Shown one piece after another: positions 26,829 to 35,225 of a stretch of 53,716 bases of DNA. Under the pieces are notes generated by a model. That model had not been told where the DNA came from, did no database searches, and was given only the letters and a program-made list of their open reading frames with translations. The translations under genes were made by a program, and so were the position numbers. Position 1 is the stretch's first letter. Each line of letters opens with the position of its first letter. This stretch comes from an uncultured Synergistales bacterium (GTDB lineage Bacteria; Synergistota; Synergistia; Synergistales; Aminobacteriaceae): positions 1,054 through 54,769 of the forward strand of contig CAJOCL010000009.1 in NCBI GenBank assembly GCA_905233565.1, given 5' to 3'.

Positions 26829-27314
26829 ATGGAACGTTTATATGCAACTTGGAGAATGTCATACATTGAGGCTCCTAAACATGAGGGCTGTATATTCTGT
26901 GATTTTCCGGCTGAAAATAAGGATGACGAACATTTTATCGTTCACAGGGGCAAGACTTGTTTTGTAATAATGAATCTTTATCCCTATAATCCGGGACATC
27001 TGATGATAATTCCATATCGCCATACGAATGTTTACGAGAGTTTAACGGAACAGGAAGTTTCAGAACTTCACGGATTTACGGCAAAAGCAATAAAAGTACT
27101 CAAGAAAGTAATGAATCCTGACGGCTTCAACATGGGAATAAATCTCGGTCAGACGGCAGGCGCAGGGGTAGCAGGACACATTCACAGGCATGTAGTACCG
27201 AGATGGAACGGCGATAATAATTTCATGCCTGTTCTGAGTGAAACGCGGGTTCTTTCTGATGCCATAGAAAATTCCTGGCGAAAAATAAAAGATGCCTGGA
27301 ACGAATGTTTATAG
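26829..27314 (+). CDS. HIT family hydrolase (Ap4A phosphorylase-like)
   Basis: 161 residues. An N-terminal CIFCDF pair of cysteines, VIMNLYPYNPGHLMIIPYRH and the histidine triad GHIHRHVVPRWNGD. These HIT proteins hydrolyse nucleotide phosphates such as diadenosine polyphosphates. A -10 TATAAT lies at 26780-26785 and AAGGAGG at 26808-26814, 14 bases before ATG. First gene of a five-gene operon (HIT, YigZ, EEP, HTH, MBL), with its end overlapping the next gene by 23 bases. Confidence 0.92.
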   Translation: MERLYATWRMSYIEAPKHEGCIFCDFPAENKDDEHFIVHRGKTCFVIMNLYPYNPGHLMIIPYRHTNVYESLTEQEVSELHGFTAKAIKVLKKVMNPDGFNMGINLGQTAGAGVAGHIHRHVVPRWNGDNNFMPVLSETRVLSDAIENSWRKIKDAWNECL

Positions 27315-27930
27315 AGAGCCGGAAAAATCCGTAACATTTGAAGAAAAAATAAAACGCTCGGTATTTATTGCCAACGTCTCAGTATGCCATGATGAGGAAG
27401 AAGCAAGAAACTTTTTGACGTTCACGGCCTCAAAATACAGGGACGCAACCCACAACTGCCGGGCGTATGTTCTGGGTAACGGCAGTGAATATTATTCAGA
27501 TGACGGCGAACCTTCAGGGACGGCAGGAAGACCGATACTGAACGCAATAAAACGCAGCGGGCTTGTTAATGTCATTGTAATAGTTACACGTTATTTCGGT
27601 GGAATTAAGCTCGGAGTTAGGGGGCTGATTGATGCTTACGGCGATACTGCCGAAAAAGCCCTGAACATGGCCGGAAGCGTTGAGAGAGTAATAACGTCAG
27701 CTTTCAAAATTTCAATGGGATATAACGCTGTCGGGAATGTTACGAGATTGCTTGAGGCTTGCGGAGCTGTTAATCTGTCGTGGAATTATACGGAGAATGT
27801 TAATGTGATTTGTTATGTTCCTGTTGATTTCTGTGAAAGATTATCGAATGAATTAAATGAATTGAAAGCAAGAAATATTATTTTTGAATGGGAAAATGAA
27901 AATTCTTTTTTGGAATTTAATGAAAAATGA
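27292..27930 (+). CDS. YigZ/IMPACT family protein
   Basis: 212 residues. The UPF0029 N-terminal domain is clear: RSVFIANVSVCHDEEEARNFL, YSDDGEPSGTAGRPIL, VIVTRYFGGIKLGVRGLIDAYG. A C-terminal DUF1949-like ferredoxin fold follows. The bacterial members are thought to bind nucleic acid or ribosomes; the biochemical role is not settled. The start lies within the HIT gene and the end within the EEP gene, so translation is coupled. Confidence 0.92.
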   Translation: MPGTNVYREPEKSVTFEEKIKRSVFIANVSVCHDEEEARNFLTFTASKYRDATHNCRAYVLGNGSEYYSDDGEPSGTAGRPILNAIKRSGLVNVIVIVTRYFGGIKLGVRGLIDAYGDTAEKALNMAGSVERVITSAFKISMGYNAVGNVTRLLEACGAVNLSWNYTENVNVICYVPVDFCERLSNELNELKARNIIFEWENENSFLEFNEK

Positions 27931-28675
27931 TCTGTCAAAAATTGCTTCAGAACTTGTAACTTCATACGGGATTGATGTAGCGTTATTTGCAGAACATCAG
28001 GCACTCGATATAAATAAATTTAAGGCTGGGGCAGAAAGCTATAATTTCCTTGAAGATAAGGGCTGCGAAAAAATTATAATTTTCCATAAGAAAGATATTT
28101 CCGCTTCAATCAGAAGGGGGGCTCATTATTACAGAATTATCAGCGTTGAAACAGAAACAGGCGATTTAATAATCACAGGTCTTCACCTTCCTGCTATGGA
28201 ATCGGGAAGAGAGGACAGGCTGGCAGTGATTGAAGATATAGTCCCCGATATTTGCGAACAGGAACGCAAGATTAATTCTCAGTATAGTATAGTAATAGGA
28301 GATTTTAACGCTGATCCGTTTGATATAGAACTTACAGGACACAGATATTTTAACGCTGTTCTGTTCCTTGATTTAATAAACAGGCACGAGACAGTAACTT
28401 TTAACCATAAAAAATACAGAAGATTTTATAATCCCATGCTGAATTATATTTCAGAAACAGAAAAACATTACGGCTCATACTATTATCATAATAAAAACAG
28501 GCCGATTTATTGGCATTGTCTTGACCAGATAATCGTAAGAAAGCCGCTTGCTGATAAAATACTTAACGTTGAATACTGCAGGAAGATAGATAAAAAGCCC
28601 TTAGTAACAAAAAACGGAATTGTCAACGAAAGATACAGCGATCATTTGCCTTTAATTGCCGAGCTGAATATATGA
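27896..28675 (+). CDS. Endonuclease/exonuclease/phosphatase (EEP) superfamily protein
   Basis: About 259 residues. MKILFWNLMKND at the start, a VIGDFNADPFD motif in the middle and ERYSDHLPLIAEL at the C-terminus are the metal- and phosphate-site motifs of the EEP (DNase I/exonuclease III-like) fold. The substrate could be DNA, RNA or a lipid phosphate. An upstream in-frame ATG at 27884 is possible, but the family usually begins at M-K-I-L-x-W-N. The gene overlaps yigZ by 35 bases and sits ahead of an HTH gene and an RNase Z-like hydrolase. Confidence 0.75.
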   Translation: MKILFWNLMKNDLSKIASELVTSYGIDVALFAEHQALDINKFKAGAESYNFLEDKGCEKIIIFHKKDISASIRRGAHYYRIISVETETGDLIITGLHLPAMESGREDRLAVIEDIVPDICEQERKINSQYSIVIGDFNADPFDIELTGHRYFNAVLFLDLINRHETVTFNHKKYRRFYNPMLNYISETEKHYGSYYYHNKNRPIYWHCLDQIIVRKPLADKILNVEYCRKIDKKPLVTKNGIVNERYSDHLPLIAELNI

Positions 28676-28708
28676 TGAAATATACAAATATGAAAGAGAG
28701 TGTTAAAA

Positions 28709-29440
28709 ATGAGTTTATGGGGTTTTAGTTCAGTAAAAAATGAACCTGAAGTGAATATGTCTGAAGATCTTATCCGTGATGCAATTGATGAACTTGAACG
28801 GGAAACAAACGGGAAAATTAAGGCTACATTCTCAAAAATCGAGTATGCTAAAGCAGGTGATACGCGCCCTTTCACTGAAATTCTGGAAATCAGCAGAAAA
28901 ATTTCAATGCCTTTTTCACTTCATGAAGAGGATAAAGGACGCATAATTGAGGTTGATGATAAAGAACTTTCTGATAAAGAAGATATTAACACTTTTCATG
29001 ATATGGAAGTTTACAAGTTTGAAATATTTAATGACAAGTACAGGTTCAGGATATTCACGCTTGTAAACAGCATAGCATTTCCGGTGAAAATTATGCTTGA
29101 TGAAGGTATAGCCTCTGAACTTGAAATGAAAAAACCAAGCATGGAAATTTTTTCAAATGACGATATGGAAAAATCTCTGCGCCAAATTCTCAGAACGCAG
29201 AAAGTTAGAAATGTTGTTAATCAGTTAATAGTACTTTCTGATGTAGAAAACAATGAAACTCTGTTAAATTACTTGTCTGAATATCCTGATTCCAGTTTAC
29301 GCGAAATAGCAAGCGGAATAAAATGGTCTAGGGCGTTGACGCAGGAAAGATTAACAGAACTGGAATCTGAAGGAAAGATAGAATTTTCTGTTGACAGCAG
29401 AAAGAAAGTAAAGACATTCAGGGTAAAAGAATCATCATGA
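28709..29440 (+). CDS. Hypothetical protein with C-terminal winged-helix domain
   Basis: About 243 residues, not recognised. The first ~150 residues are acidic, mixed alpha/beta, with no known motif. The last ~75 (LLNYLSEYPDSSLREIASG through LTELESEGKIEFSVDS) look like a winged-helix DNA-binding domain with the typical recognition helix and wing. RBS AAAGAGAG precedes ATG 28709 by 8 bases; an earlier GTG (28700) lies in the RBS. Overlaps the MBL gene by 4 bases. Confidence 0.6.
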   Translation: MSLWGFSSVKNEPEVNMSEDLIRDAIDELERETNGKIKATFSKIEYAKAGDTRPFTEILEISRKISMPFSLHEEDKGRIIEVDDKELSDKEDINTFHDMEVYKFEIFNDKYRFRIFTLVNSIAFPVKIMLDEGIASELEMKKPSMEIFSNDDMEKSLRQILRTQKVRNVVNQLIVLSDVENNETLLNYLSEYPDSSLREIASGIKWSRALTQERLTELESEGKIEFSVDSRKKVKTFRVKESS

Positions 29441-30237
29441 AAATTACAATGCTCGGAACGGGGAACGCCCTCGTAACTGAATGTTTCAACACCTGTTTTA
29501 TTCTCAGCAGTAACGGCAATAACTTTATGATTGATTCAGGGGGCGGAAATGTAATCCTTCACCAGATCAAACACGCCGGCTTCAGTCTTGATGACATTCA
29601 CGATATATTTATAACACACTCACACATTGATCATTTACTCGGAATAATCTGGGTGATCAGGATTTCGGCTCAGCTTATGAACAGAAATAAATTCAGCGGC
29701 GACATAAATATATATTCGCATGATGAAGTTATATCCCTGATTAATGACTTTGTTGAAAAATTACTGCTTCCGTATCAGGCGGCATTCGTCGGAAAACGTA
29801 TTCACCTTCATACGGTTAATGACGGAGATAAAATAAACATAATCGGCCATGATGTTAAATTTTTCGATATTCATTCAGAACGTACAAAACAGTTCGGCTT
29901 TGTCATGAACTATGATTCTGATAAATATCTGACATTCTGTGGTGATGAACCCTGCTGTTCTCAGTGTGAACATTATGTTAAAGGCACTGACTGGCTTATT
30001 CATGAGGCATTCTGCTTATATTCGCAGCGTGAAATTTTCAAGCCATATGAAAAGCATCACTCTACCGTTAAGGACACCTGCGAACTGGCAGAGAGGTTAA
30101 GCGTTAAAAATCTTATTCTCACTCATACTGAGGACTCTGATTTACAAAACCGCAGAAAGCTCTATACTGAAGAAGCAGTAAATTATTTCAACGGTAATGT
30201 ATTCATTCCCTGTGATTTGGAAACGCTGACACTGTAA
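29437..30237 (+). CDS. MBL-fold metallohydrolase (RNase Z-like)
   Basis: 266 residues. The metal-binding motif is T-H61-S-H63-I-D65-H66 in FITHSHIDHLLG, with the N-terminal MLGTGNALVTECFNTCF resembling RNase Z/arylsulfatase-type beta-lactamase folds, FCGDEPCCSQC and a later His (EAFCLY, HHSTVKD, THTED). Likely a phosphodiesterase or hydrolase, exact substrate unknown. The last 55 bases are convergent with and overlap the 3' end of cobH. Confidence 0.85.
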   Translation: MKITMLGTGNALVTECFNTCFILSSNGNNFMIDSGGGNVILHQIKHAGFSLDDIHDIFITHSHIDHLLGIIWVIRISAQLMNRNKFSGDINIYSHDEVISLINDFVEKLLLPYQAAFVGKRIHLHTVNDGDKINIIGHDVKFFDIHSERTKQFGFVMNYDSDKYLTFCGDEPCCSQCEHYVKGTDWLIHEAFCLYSQREIFKPYEKHHSTVKDTCELAERLSVKNLILTHTEDSDLQNRRKLYTEEAVNYFNGNVFIPCDLETLTL

Positions 30238-30827
30238 GTTATGGCGTTTATGATTGCACATGCCACAGTAGTACCGCCCTTGTTGCCGTGAGCTATTATT
30301 CTCGGTACGTCAGTGAGTGAAGCCAGCATGTTCTTTGATTCGATTACGTTCACAAAACCTACGGGAACTCCGATAACCAGAGCCGGTAACGCTTTCCCCT
30401 CTTTAATCAGCTCACAGAGACGTATTAAGGCCGTCGGAGCGTTGCCGATTGCGTATATTGCGTCAGGGTAATCATTAACAGAACGCTCAATATTCACGAT
30501 TGCCCGCGTTATGTTCCGTGATTTCGCTTCTGATATAACGTCATCATCTGAGACATGACACACGATTTTCAGGCCGTATTTTTTTGTTATTCCTGATGTC
30601 AGCATGAGCGTATCAGTGATTATGGGAGTGTGTTTAATCAGGGCTTCACGGGCTTTCATTACTGCACCTTCAGAGAAGTATAAAGTTTTTAGGAAATCAA
30701 AATCAGCCGTTGCATGAATTACGCGCTTAACAACGGGAAGATTTTCGGGCGGACAGGAATATTCGCCGATTGTATCCTGAATTATTCTCATACTTTCAAG
30801 TTCAATTTTCTGTGGATCTAATATCAT
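30183..30827 (-). CDS. cobH: Precorrin-8X methylmutase family protein (CobH/CbiC)
   Basis: 214 residues with the family patterns VVKRVIHATADFDF, AIGNAPTALIRLCELI, GVPVGFVNVIESK and AHGNKGGTTVACAIINAI. The enzyme moves a methyl group from C-11 to C-12 to form hydrogenobyrinate (or the cobalt equivalent). No other corrin gene is in the window. The 3' end overlaps the MBL gene by 55 bases, tail to tail, which is unusual. I saw no cobalamin riboswitch in the short 5' region and only a weak RBS. Confidence 0.92.
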   Translation of the reverse strand: MILDPQKIELESMRIIQDTIGEYSCPPENLPVVKRVIHATADFDFLKTLYFSEGAVMKAREALIKHTPIITDTLMLTSGITKKYGLKIVCHVSDDDVISEAKSRNITRAIVNIERSVNDYPDAIYAIGNAPTALIRLCELIKEGKALPALVIGVPVGFVNVIESKNMLASLTDVPRIIAHGNKGGTTVACAIINAITYSVSVSKSQGMNTLPLK

Positions 30828-30942
30828 AATTATGACTCTTATATAAATTTTTAAGAATTATATCAAAATCAATACTGCTTATTTCATTTTTTTGTGGCAT
30901 AATTCTATAATGAGAAAATCAAAAACAGGAGGATTTTTCTTT

Positions 30943-31617
30943 ATGAAAAAAGTTATAGCTTTATCGTTTGCAGTTATGCTGATTTTCGCGGGAGTTTCAT
31001 TTGCTGATACAACGCCTGAAGACATCATCAGGGACTCAATATCAATGCTCAGTGAAATTTCATCAGAAGGCGACGTTTCAACAATGGCCGACACCGTGAA
31101 AACTTCTCACGCTGTAGCATTAATCCCTTCAATGGTTAAGGCAGGATTTCTTATCGGCGGCGAATACGGCGAGGGTCTTATACTTAGGCATGAGAATGGA
31201 AAATGGTACGGCCCGAGTTTCTATAACATAGGCGGCGGCTCATTCGGTCTTCAGGTAGGCGCTCAGAGTATCTCACTTTTACTTGCGGTCATTAATGAGC
31301 GCGGTGTTGAAGCATTCATGAGCAGCAAAACGAAATTGGGCGGTGATTTCGCAGTGGCCGCAGGACCTGTCGGAAGACGTGCCGAAGCTGCTACGGATGC
31401 TCAGGTTAAGGCATCAATATACAGCTATTCGATAAGCAAGGGACTTTTCGCGGGCGTTTCGCTTGAAGGTTCAGTCATAAGCATCAGCGTTAAGCGCAAC
31501 GGCGAGTACTGGGGCGGAAAAGTTACGGCTAAAGAGGCTCTTCAGAAACCGGCAACGGATAAGAGAATACTTCCGCTTATTGAAGCATTGAACAAATTAA
31601 TCGAGAAAGCAAATTAA
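30943..31617 (+). CDS. Secreted SYLF-domain (Ysc84/DUF500) lipid-binding protein
   Basis: About 224 residues. Signal peptide of ~21 residues (FAVMLIFAGVSFA); then a SYLF domain: AVALIPSMVKAGFLIGGEYGEGLIL, WYGPSFYNIGGGSFGLQVGAQS, GGDFAVAAGPVGRRAEAATDA. Bacterial members bind lipids or associate with the envelope. RBS AGGAGG precedes ATG 30943; the upstream codons in frame are not translated. A TATAAT at 30906-30911 may be the promoter. It ends with a strong bidirectional terminator. Confidence 0.9.
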   Translation: MKKVIALSFAVMLIFAGVSFADTTPEDIIRDSISMLSEISSEGDVSTMADTVKTSHAVALIPSMVKAGFLIGGEYGEGLILRHENGKWYGPSFYNIGGGSFGLQVGAQSISLLLAVINERGVEAFMSSKTKLGGDFAVAAGPVGRRAEAATDAQVKASIYSYSISKGLFAGVSLEGSVISISVKRNGEYWGGKVTAKEALQKPATDKRILPLIEALNKLIEKAN

Positions 31618-31640
31618 CGATTCTTAACAAAAAAAATAAG

Positions 31641-31673
31641 CCCCCTGCATAACACAGGGGGTTTTCGTTTTTT
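31641..31673. terminator. Bidirectional rho-independent terminator (SYLF gene / budA)
   Basis: CCCCCTG (31641-31647) and CAGGGGG (31655-31661) form a 7-bp stem; T residues to 31673 serve the plus-strand gene and an A run at 31630-31638 serves the minus-strand budA. Confidence 0.85.
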
Positions 31674-31684
31674 ATTTCTTAATT

Positions 31685-32485
31685 TTATTTTTTAACTTCT
31701 ACTTCTTCAATGGCTTTGCTCATGTCAGACGCTAAATCTTTATCGTTGAAACTTTCACGGTTAGGCACGACCATGACAAATTCGCTTATAACGTCTAAAT
31801 TGACGGTGCAGTCTTTAACGGAAAGTGTCAGGACATGGCCGCCCTTTTCTTTGTTTTCTGATATGAAGTGCAGGTGCCAGCCGGGAGTGTTGAGGCCGTC
31901 CATGTAGTCAGGGCAGTACAAAGCGACAACGGTACCGTCAATATTCTCATATGAAAATTCACGCTGATCCGTTTTCAAGGCATCATTCAAATGTCTGTAG
32001 GGTTCATTCTGTGCCAATTCACTGCGTACTGTGATTGACGGCATGCGCCCGGTTATTTTCGCCATGTAGAATTGATTTCTTCCGTGTTCCTTTGCAATTG
32101 AAGTAAGGAAGTCTTTCAGTTCCTCAATCGAAGCGGCGTTCACGTGTTCTCTTGTAACATCAGCATCAAAGAACGTAACATTTGCAAACGGTACTGTCTC
32201 ATCATCTGAAGCAATTTTCACGCTGCCGTCCCAGATTGCCTGATAGACATTGCCGTCAAGGGCTATCAGTTCCCCGTTCACTGACTGGAACGTCCCTATA
32301 CCCGTATCACCGTAAGCTTTAAGATCCTTAACGGTAATTACACCGTCATACTCGCCCTGCATAAGCGACTGAAGCAGCGCAACCTGAAATAATTTATCTT
32401 TCAGGTTCGTATCCTGTTCAGACGAAGCAACAGAGCTGAAGACCAGCAATGATACAAGCAACACAGTTAAAAATAATCTTTTCAT
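31685..32485 (-). CDS. budA: Alpha-acetolactate decarboxylase, with signal peptide
   Basis: 266 residues. The family blocks are GEYDGVITVKDLKAYGDTGIGTF, TGRMPSITVRSELAQ and YMDGLNTPGWHLHFIS with the zinc-binding HLH, then KGGHVL. The enzyme converts acetolactate to acetoin (butanediol route) or drains excess acetolactate. It begins with a hydrophobic signal sequence (FLTVLLVSLLVFSSVASSEQ), so it is exported; a few secreted forms are known from Bacillus relatives. The promoter -10 TATAAT is at 32519-32524 and the RBS is AGGAGG. No acetolactate synthase is nearby. Confidence 0.9.
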   Translation of the reverse strand: MKRLFLTVLLVSLLVFSSVASSEQDTNLKDKLFQVALLQSLMQGEYDGVITVKDLKAYGDTGIGTFQSVNGELIALDGNVYQAIWDGSVKIASDDETVPFANVTFFDADVTREHVNAASIEELKDFLTSIAKEHGRNQFYMAKITGRMPSITVRSELAQNEPYRHLNDALKTDQREFSYENIDGTVVALYCPDYMDGLNTPGWHLHFISENKEKGGHVLTLSVKDCTVNLDVISEFVMVVPNRESFNDKDLASDMSKAIEEVEVKK

Positions 32486-32573
32486 GAGTTTTATACCTCC
32501 TGAATATTTAATAAAACTATTATATCATTATCAGCTAAAGCGTAACTGTCATTTTTGTATGATATATTATTTT

Positions 32574-33923
32574 TTATTTCCCGACACAGAAACGGCTGAA
32601 CATGGAATCGAGAAGCTCATCGCCTGCGTCAATTCCCAAAACACGGAGAAGTGATAATCTTGCAGAACTTAACAGCCCCGCCGTAACGTCCTCACCGAGA
32701 CAAAAAGCGGCGGTTTTTTTTGCCTCTTTCAAAACTTCAAGAGCATTGTTTAATTCATTAAGCTGAAAAGCTGAAACGTTAAGACCCGAACTTAAAACGG
32801 CATTTTTTGCGGCCATGTCATAAATTGCAGATTTAAGGGAATCAATGCCGATATTTTTTTTTGCCGACACTTTTATCTTTCTGCACGGCGTGTCTATATC
32901 TCCTGCTTTATAGTCTAAATCTGATTTATTAAAAACTATTATTGAATTATGGCCTTCAAGTGAATTTATGTAATTTTTATCTTCATTCGTAAATTTTCCT
33001 GAACCGTCAATAACGTACAGGCATATATCGCTGTCATTAACAGCCTCAAGAGCCAGCCTTACGCCCTCAGCCTCTATAACGTCCCCTGTATTCCGCAGCC
33101 CTGCCGTGTCCGTTAATTTCACGGGTACGCCGTTTATTATTATGCCCTCTTCGATTATGTCCCTTGTAGTTCCCGGAATGTCCGTAACTATTGCCCTGTT
33201 TTTCCCTAATAGCGCATTTAACAGTGAAGACTTCCCGGCGTTCGGCCTTCCCGCTATTACGGCCCTTACTCCCTCGCTCAGTATAAAACCTGCTGAACAT
33301 TTGGGGATTAAATCTTCAAGTTCAGAAATTACAGCATTAATTCCTACTTCAGCGTCAAAATCGTTAAGAGTTTCACCTTCAGGAAAATCGAGCTGAATTT
33401 CTAAACTTCCCTGAAGCGTCAAAATATCGTCATGTATTTTCTGAACTGAGCGCGACAATTCACCCGTTAATGTCCTTGCCGCCGCGTGAAGTGCCTCAAT
33501 GCTGCGCGATTTTATAATGTTCAGAACTCCTTCTGACTGTGCAAGGTCTATACGCCCGTTAAAAAAAGCCCTGCGCGTAAATTCTCCCGGTTCCGCAATC
33601 CTTGCGCCGTTTTTCAGGACAAGTTCAAGGCATGTTTTCGCCGCTAAAATTCCGCCGTGCGTGTGTATCTCGATTATGTCCTCGCCCGTGTAGCTTTTAG
33701 GCTTCATGAAGTGAACGCATAAAACCCTGTCAATAATACCTCCGTCATCATCAATGAGGCTTGTTAAATACATTTTCGAGTGTTCGGGGAAATCCTTGCG
33801 CCTGAGAATTTTTCTTGAAATTGAAACGGCATCAGGGCCGGAAATTCTCACTATTGCGATTGCTCCCTCGCCTAATGCCGTTGATATTGCTGCTATCGTA
33901 TCAGGATTTTTTGAAACTGTCAT
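32574..33923 (-). CDS. mnmE: tRNA modification GTPase MnmE
   Basis: 449 residues, complete. N-terminal tetrahydrofolate-binding domain (TIAAISTALGEGAIAIVRISG), a G domain inserted in the helical region (G1 GRPNAGKSSLLNALLG, G3 DTAGLR, G4 NKSD), and the C-terminal FCVGK (counterpart of CxGK with the essential Cys). With MnmG it makes the carboxymethylaminomethyl group at U34. It overlaps the nucleotidyltransferase-like gene by 4 bases and ends a four-gene operon. Confidence 0.97.
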   Translation of the reverse strand: MTVSKNPDTIAAISTALGEGAIAIVRISGPDAVSISRKILRRKDFPEHSKMYLTSLIDDDGGIIDRVLCVHFMKPKSYTGEDIIEIHTHGGILAAKTCLELVLKNGARIAEPGEFTRRAFFNGRIDLAQSEGVLNIIKSRSIEALHAAARTLTGELSRSVQKIHDDILTLQGSLEIQLDFPEGETLNDFDAEVGINAVISELEDLIPKCSAGFILSEGVRAVIAGRPNAGKSSLLNALLGKNRAIVTDIPGTTRDIIEEGIIINGVPVKLTDTAGLRNTGDVIEAEGVRLALEAVNDSDICLYVIDGSGKFTNEDKNYINSLEGHNSIIVFNKSDLDYKAGDIDTPCRKIKVSAKKNIGIDSLKSAIYDMAAKNAVLSSGLNVSAFQLNELNNALEVLKEAKKTAAFCLGEDVTAGLLSSARLSLLRVLGIDAGDELLDSMFSRFCVGK

Positions 33924-35221
33924 GCGGTCTGTTCTTTGAGCCAGCGTTCAGCACTGGAACGGCTGTTCACTTTTCCTGTTCCTACGGCCATGTCCAAGCC
34001 CTCGAGAAGTTCGCCGACACGTTTTCCGGGTTTCATGTGCAGCAGGGTCATGACCTCGCGGCCCGTCATGTAACGTGATGCGCCTTCGGTCTGAAGTTTG
34101 ACATGATTAAATCTCCTCAAAACCTGCTTCAAATTCCAGTGGTTATTCTCAAGCGTATCGGATACATCATTAACAAAGCCTTCAGCTTCCGCAACACATT
34201 TTGCAAATTCGACGGCAACTTCAACGCCCTTAGTTGAAAACTGCAGGACGTTTTTACAGAAATCTTCTTCAGTAACGGGCGAATATACTTTGTTAAAGTG
34301 CGTTATTATTTCGATTACATCGCTGACCGTCTCTGAAGTAACGTTCCACTGGGTCATATAGTCAGTTATAAGCCTTTCGGAGTGTTTCCCCCTGTCGCTG
34401 CCGTCAAGCGTCTTAGTGCCTACATACTTAAACAGTCCTGCAAGGACAAATGCTTCACTCTGCATAAGTCTGTTAGTGTCAAATCTCGCCTCAATTACTT
34501 TCAAGACGTTAAGAGTATGTTCATAAAGGCTGATGCCGTTCTTTCTGCCGTCAGGAATATTATTAAGGTCGTAAAGGTCTTTAAGGAAAAACGGTATAAG
34601 GTCGTAATCATCACAAAGCTCAATAAAACTATAAGGCCTCCTGATAAGCCCTTTCATAATTTCGCGCCCCCAGCGTTCAGCCGGAATATCCTTCATTCTG
34701 TCGGCGTGAACATCAAGGAACTTGCGTACATCAGTTTCAGTCTTCCAGAAAATATCCATTTCAAATTCTGCAGCGAATCTTAACATGCGTAAAATCCTCA
34801 GCGGGTCAGCCTCTATAAGGTCTACATTATCGCCCGTCAGGCGTATAACGCCGTTCCTTATGTCGAACCTTCCGCCGAACGGGTCAACAACTCCGCCGTC
34901 AGATCTTATGGCTATTGCCTCTATGCTGAGATCCCTGCAGGCTAAATCTTCTTCAATGCTTCCTCCCCTTAACCCGAACGCCCTGAAGGGAACGCCTAAA
35001 ATTTCGCCCCTGAGAGCCGGGAAGGGTCCTCTTGCGTCAACCGTACCTGTGCCTAATGCCTGAGATACTGCGTACATGTCATCAGAATCAATCGCAAGCG
35101 TAATTATTTCGGGCTGTATTCCCATTTCAAGCATACGGACAGTATCGCCGACCAGCCATGTTTTAGCCCCTGTCTCTTCAATTTTTGTGAGAACGTCAAG
35201 ATAATTGCGCATTAAATTCAT
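33920..35221 (-). CDS. CCA-adding/poly(A) polymerase-like protein with degenerate active site
   Basis: 433 residues, with the layout of class II tRNA nucleotidyltransferases: head (1-130), neck and a C-terminal helical HD-like body. Recognisable parts are DLACRDLSIEAIAI, DPFGGRFDIRNGVIRL and DPLRILRMLRFAAEF. The N-terminal GG-x-VRD motif reads VGDTVRM and the catalytic DxD lies where E-I39-I-T41-L is found, so both catalytic aspartates appear lost. It may be RNA binding only, or a remnant partner of a true CCA enzyme elsewhere. Start could be ATG 35221 or 35212. Confidence 0.75.
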   Translation of the reverse strand: MNLMRNYLDVLTKIEETGAKTWLVGDTVRMLEMGIQPEIITLAIDSDDMYAVSQALGTGTVDARGPFPALRGEILGVPFRAFGLRGGSIEEDLACRDLSIEAIAIRSDGGVVDPFGGRFDIRNGVIRLTGDNVDLIEADPLRILRMLRFAAEFEMDIFWKTETDVRKFLDVHADRMKDIPAERWGREIMKGLIRRPYSFIELCDDYDLIPFFLKDLYDLNNIPDGRKNGISLYEHTLNVLKVIEARFDTNRLMQSEAFVLAGLFKYVGTKTLDGSDRGKHSERLITDYMTQWNVTSETVSDVIEIITHFNKVYSPVTEEDFCKNVLQFSTKGVEVAVEFAKCVAEAEGFVNDVSDTLENNHWNLKQVLRRFNHVKLQTEGASRYMTGREVMTLLHMKPGKRVGELLEGLDMAVGTGKVNSRSSAERWLKEQTA

Positions 35222-35225
35222 CCCC

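Noticed and set aside
30828-30942. Cobalamin riboswitch upstream of cobH
   Set aside because: The gap is only ~115 bases, shared with the divergent gene, and no B12-box-like element is visible.
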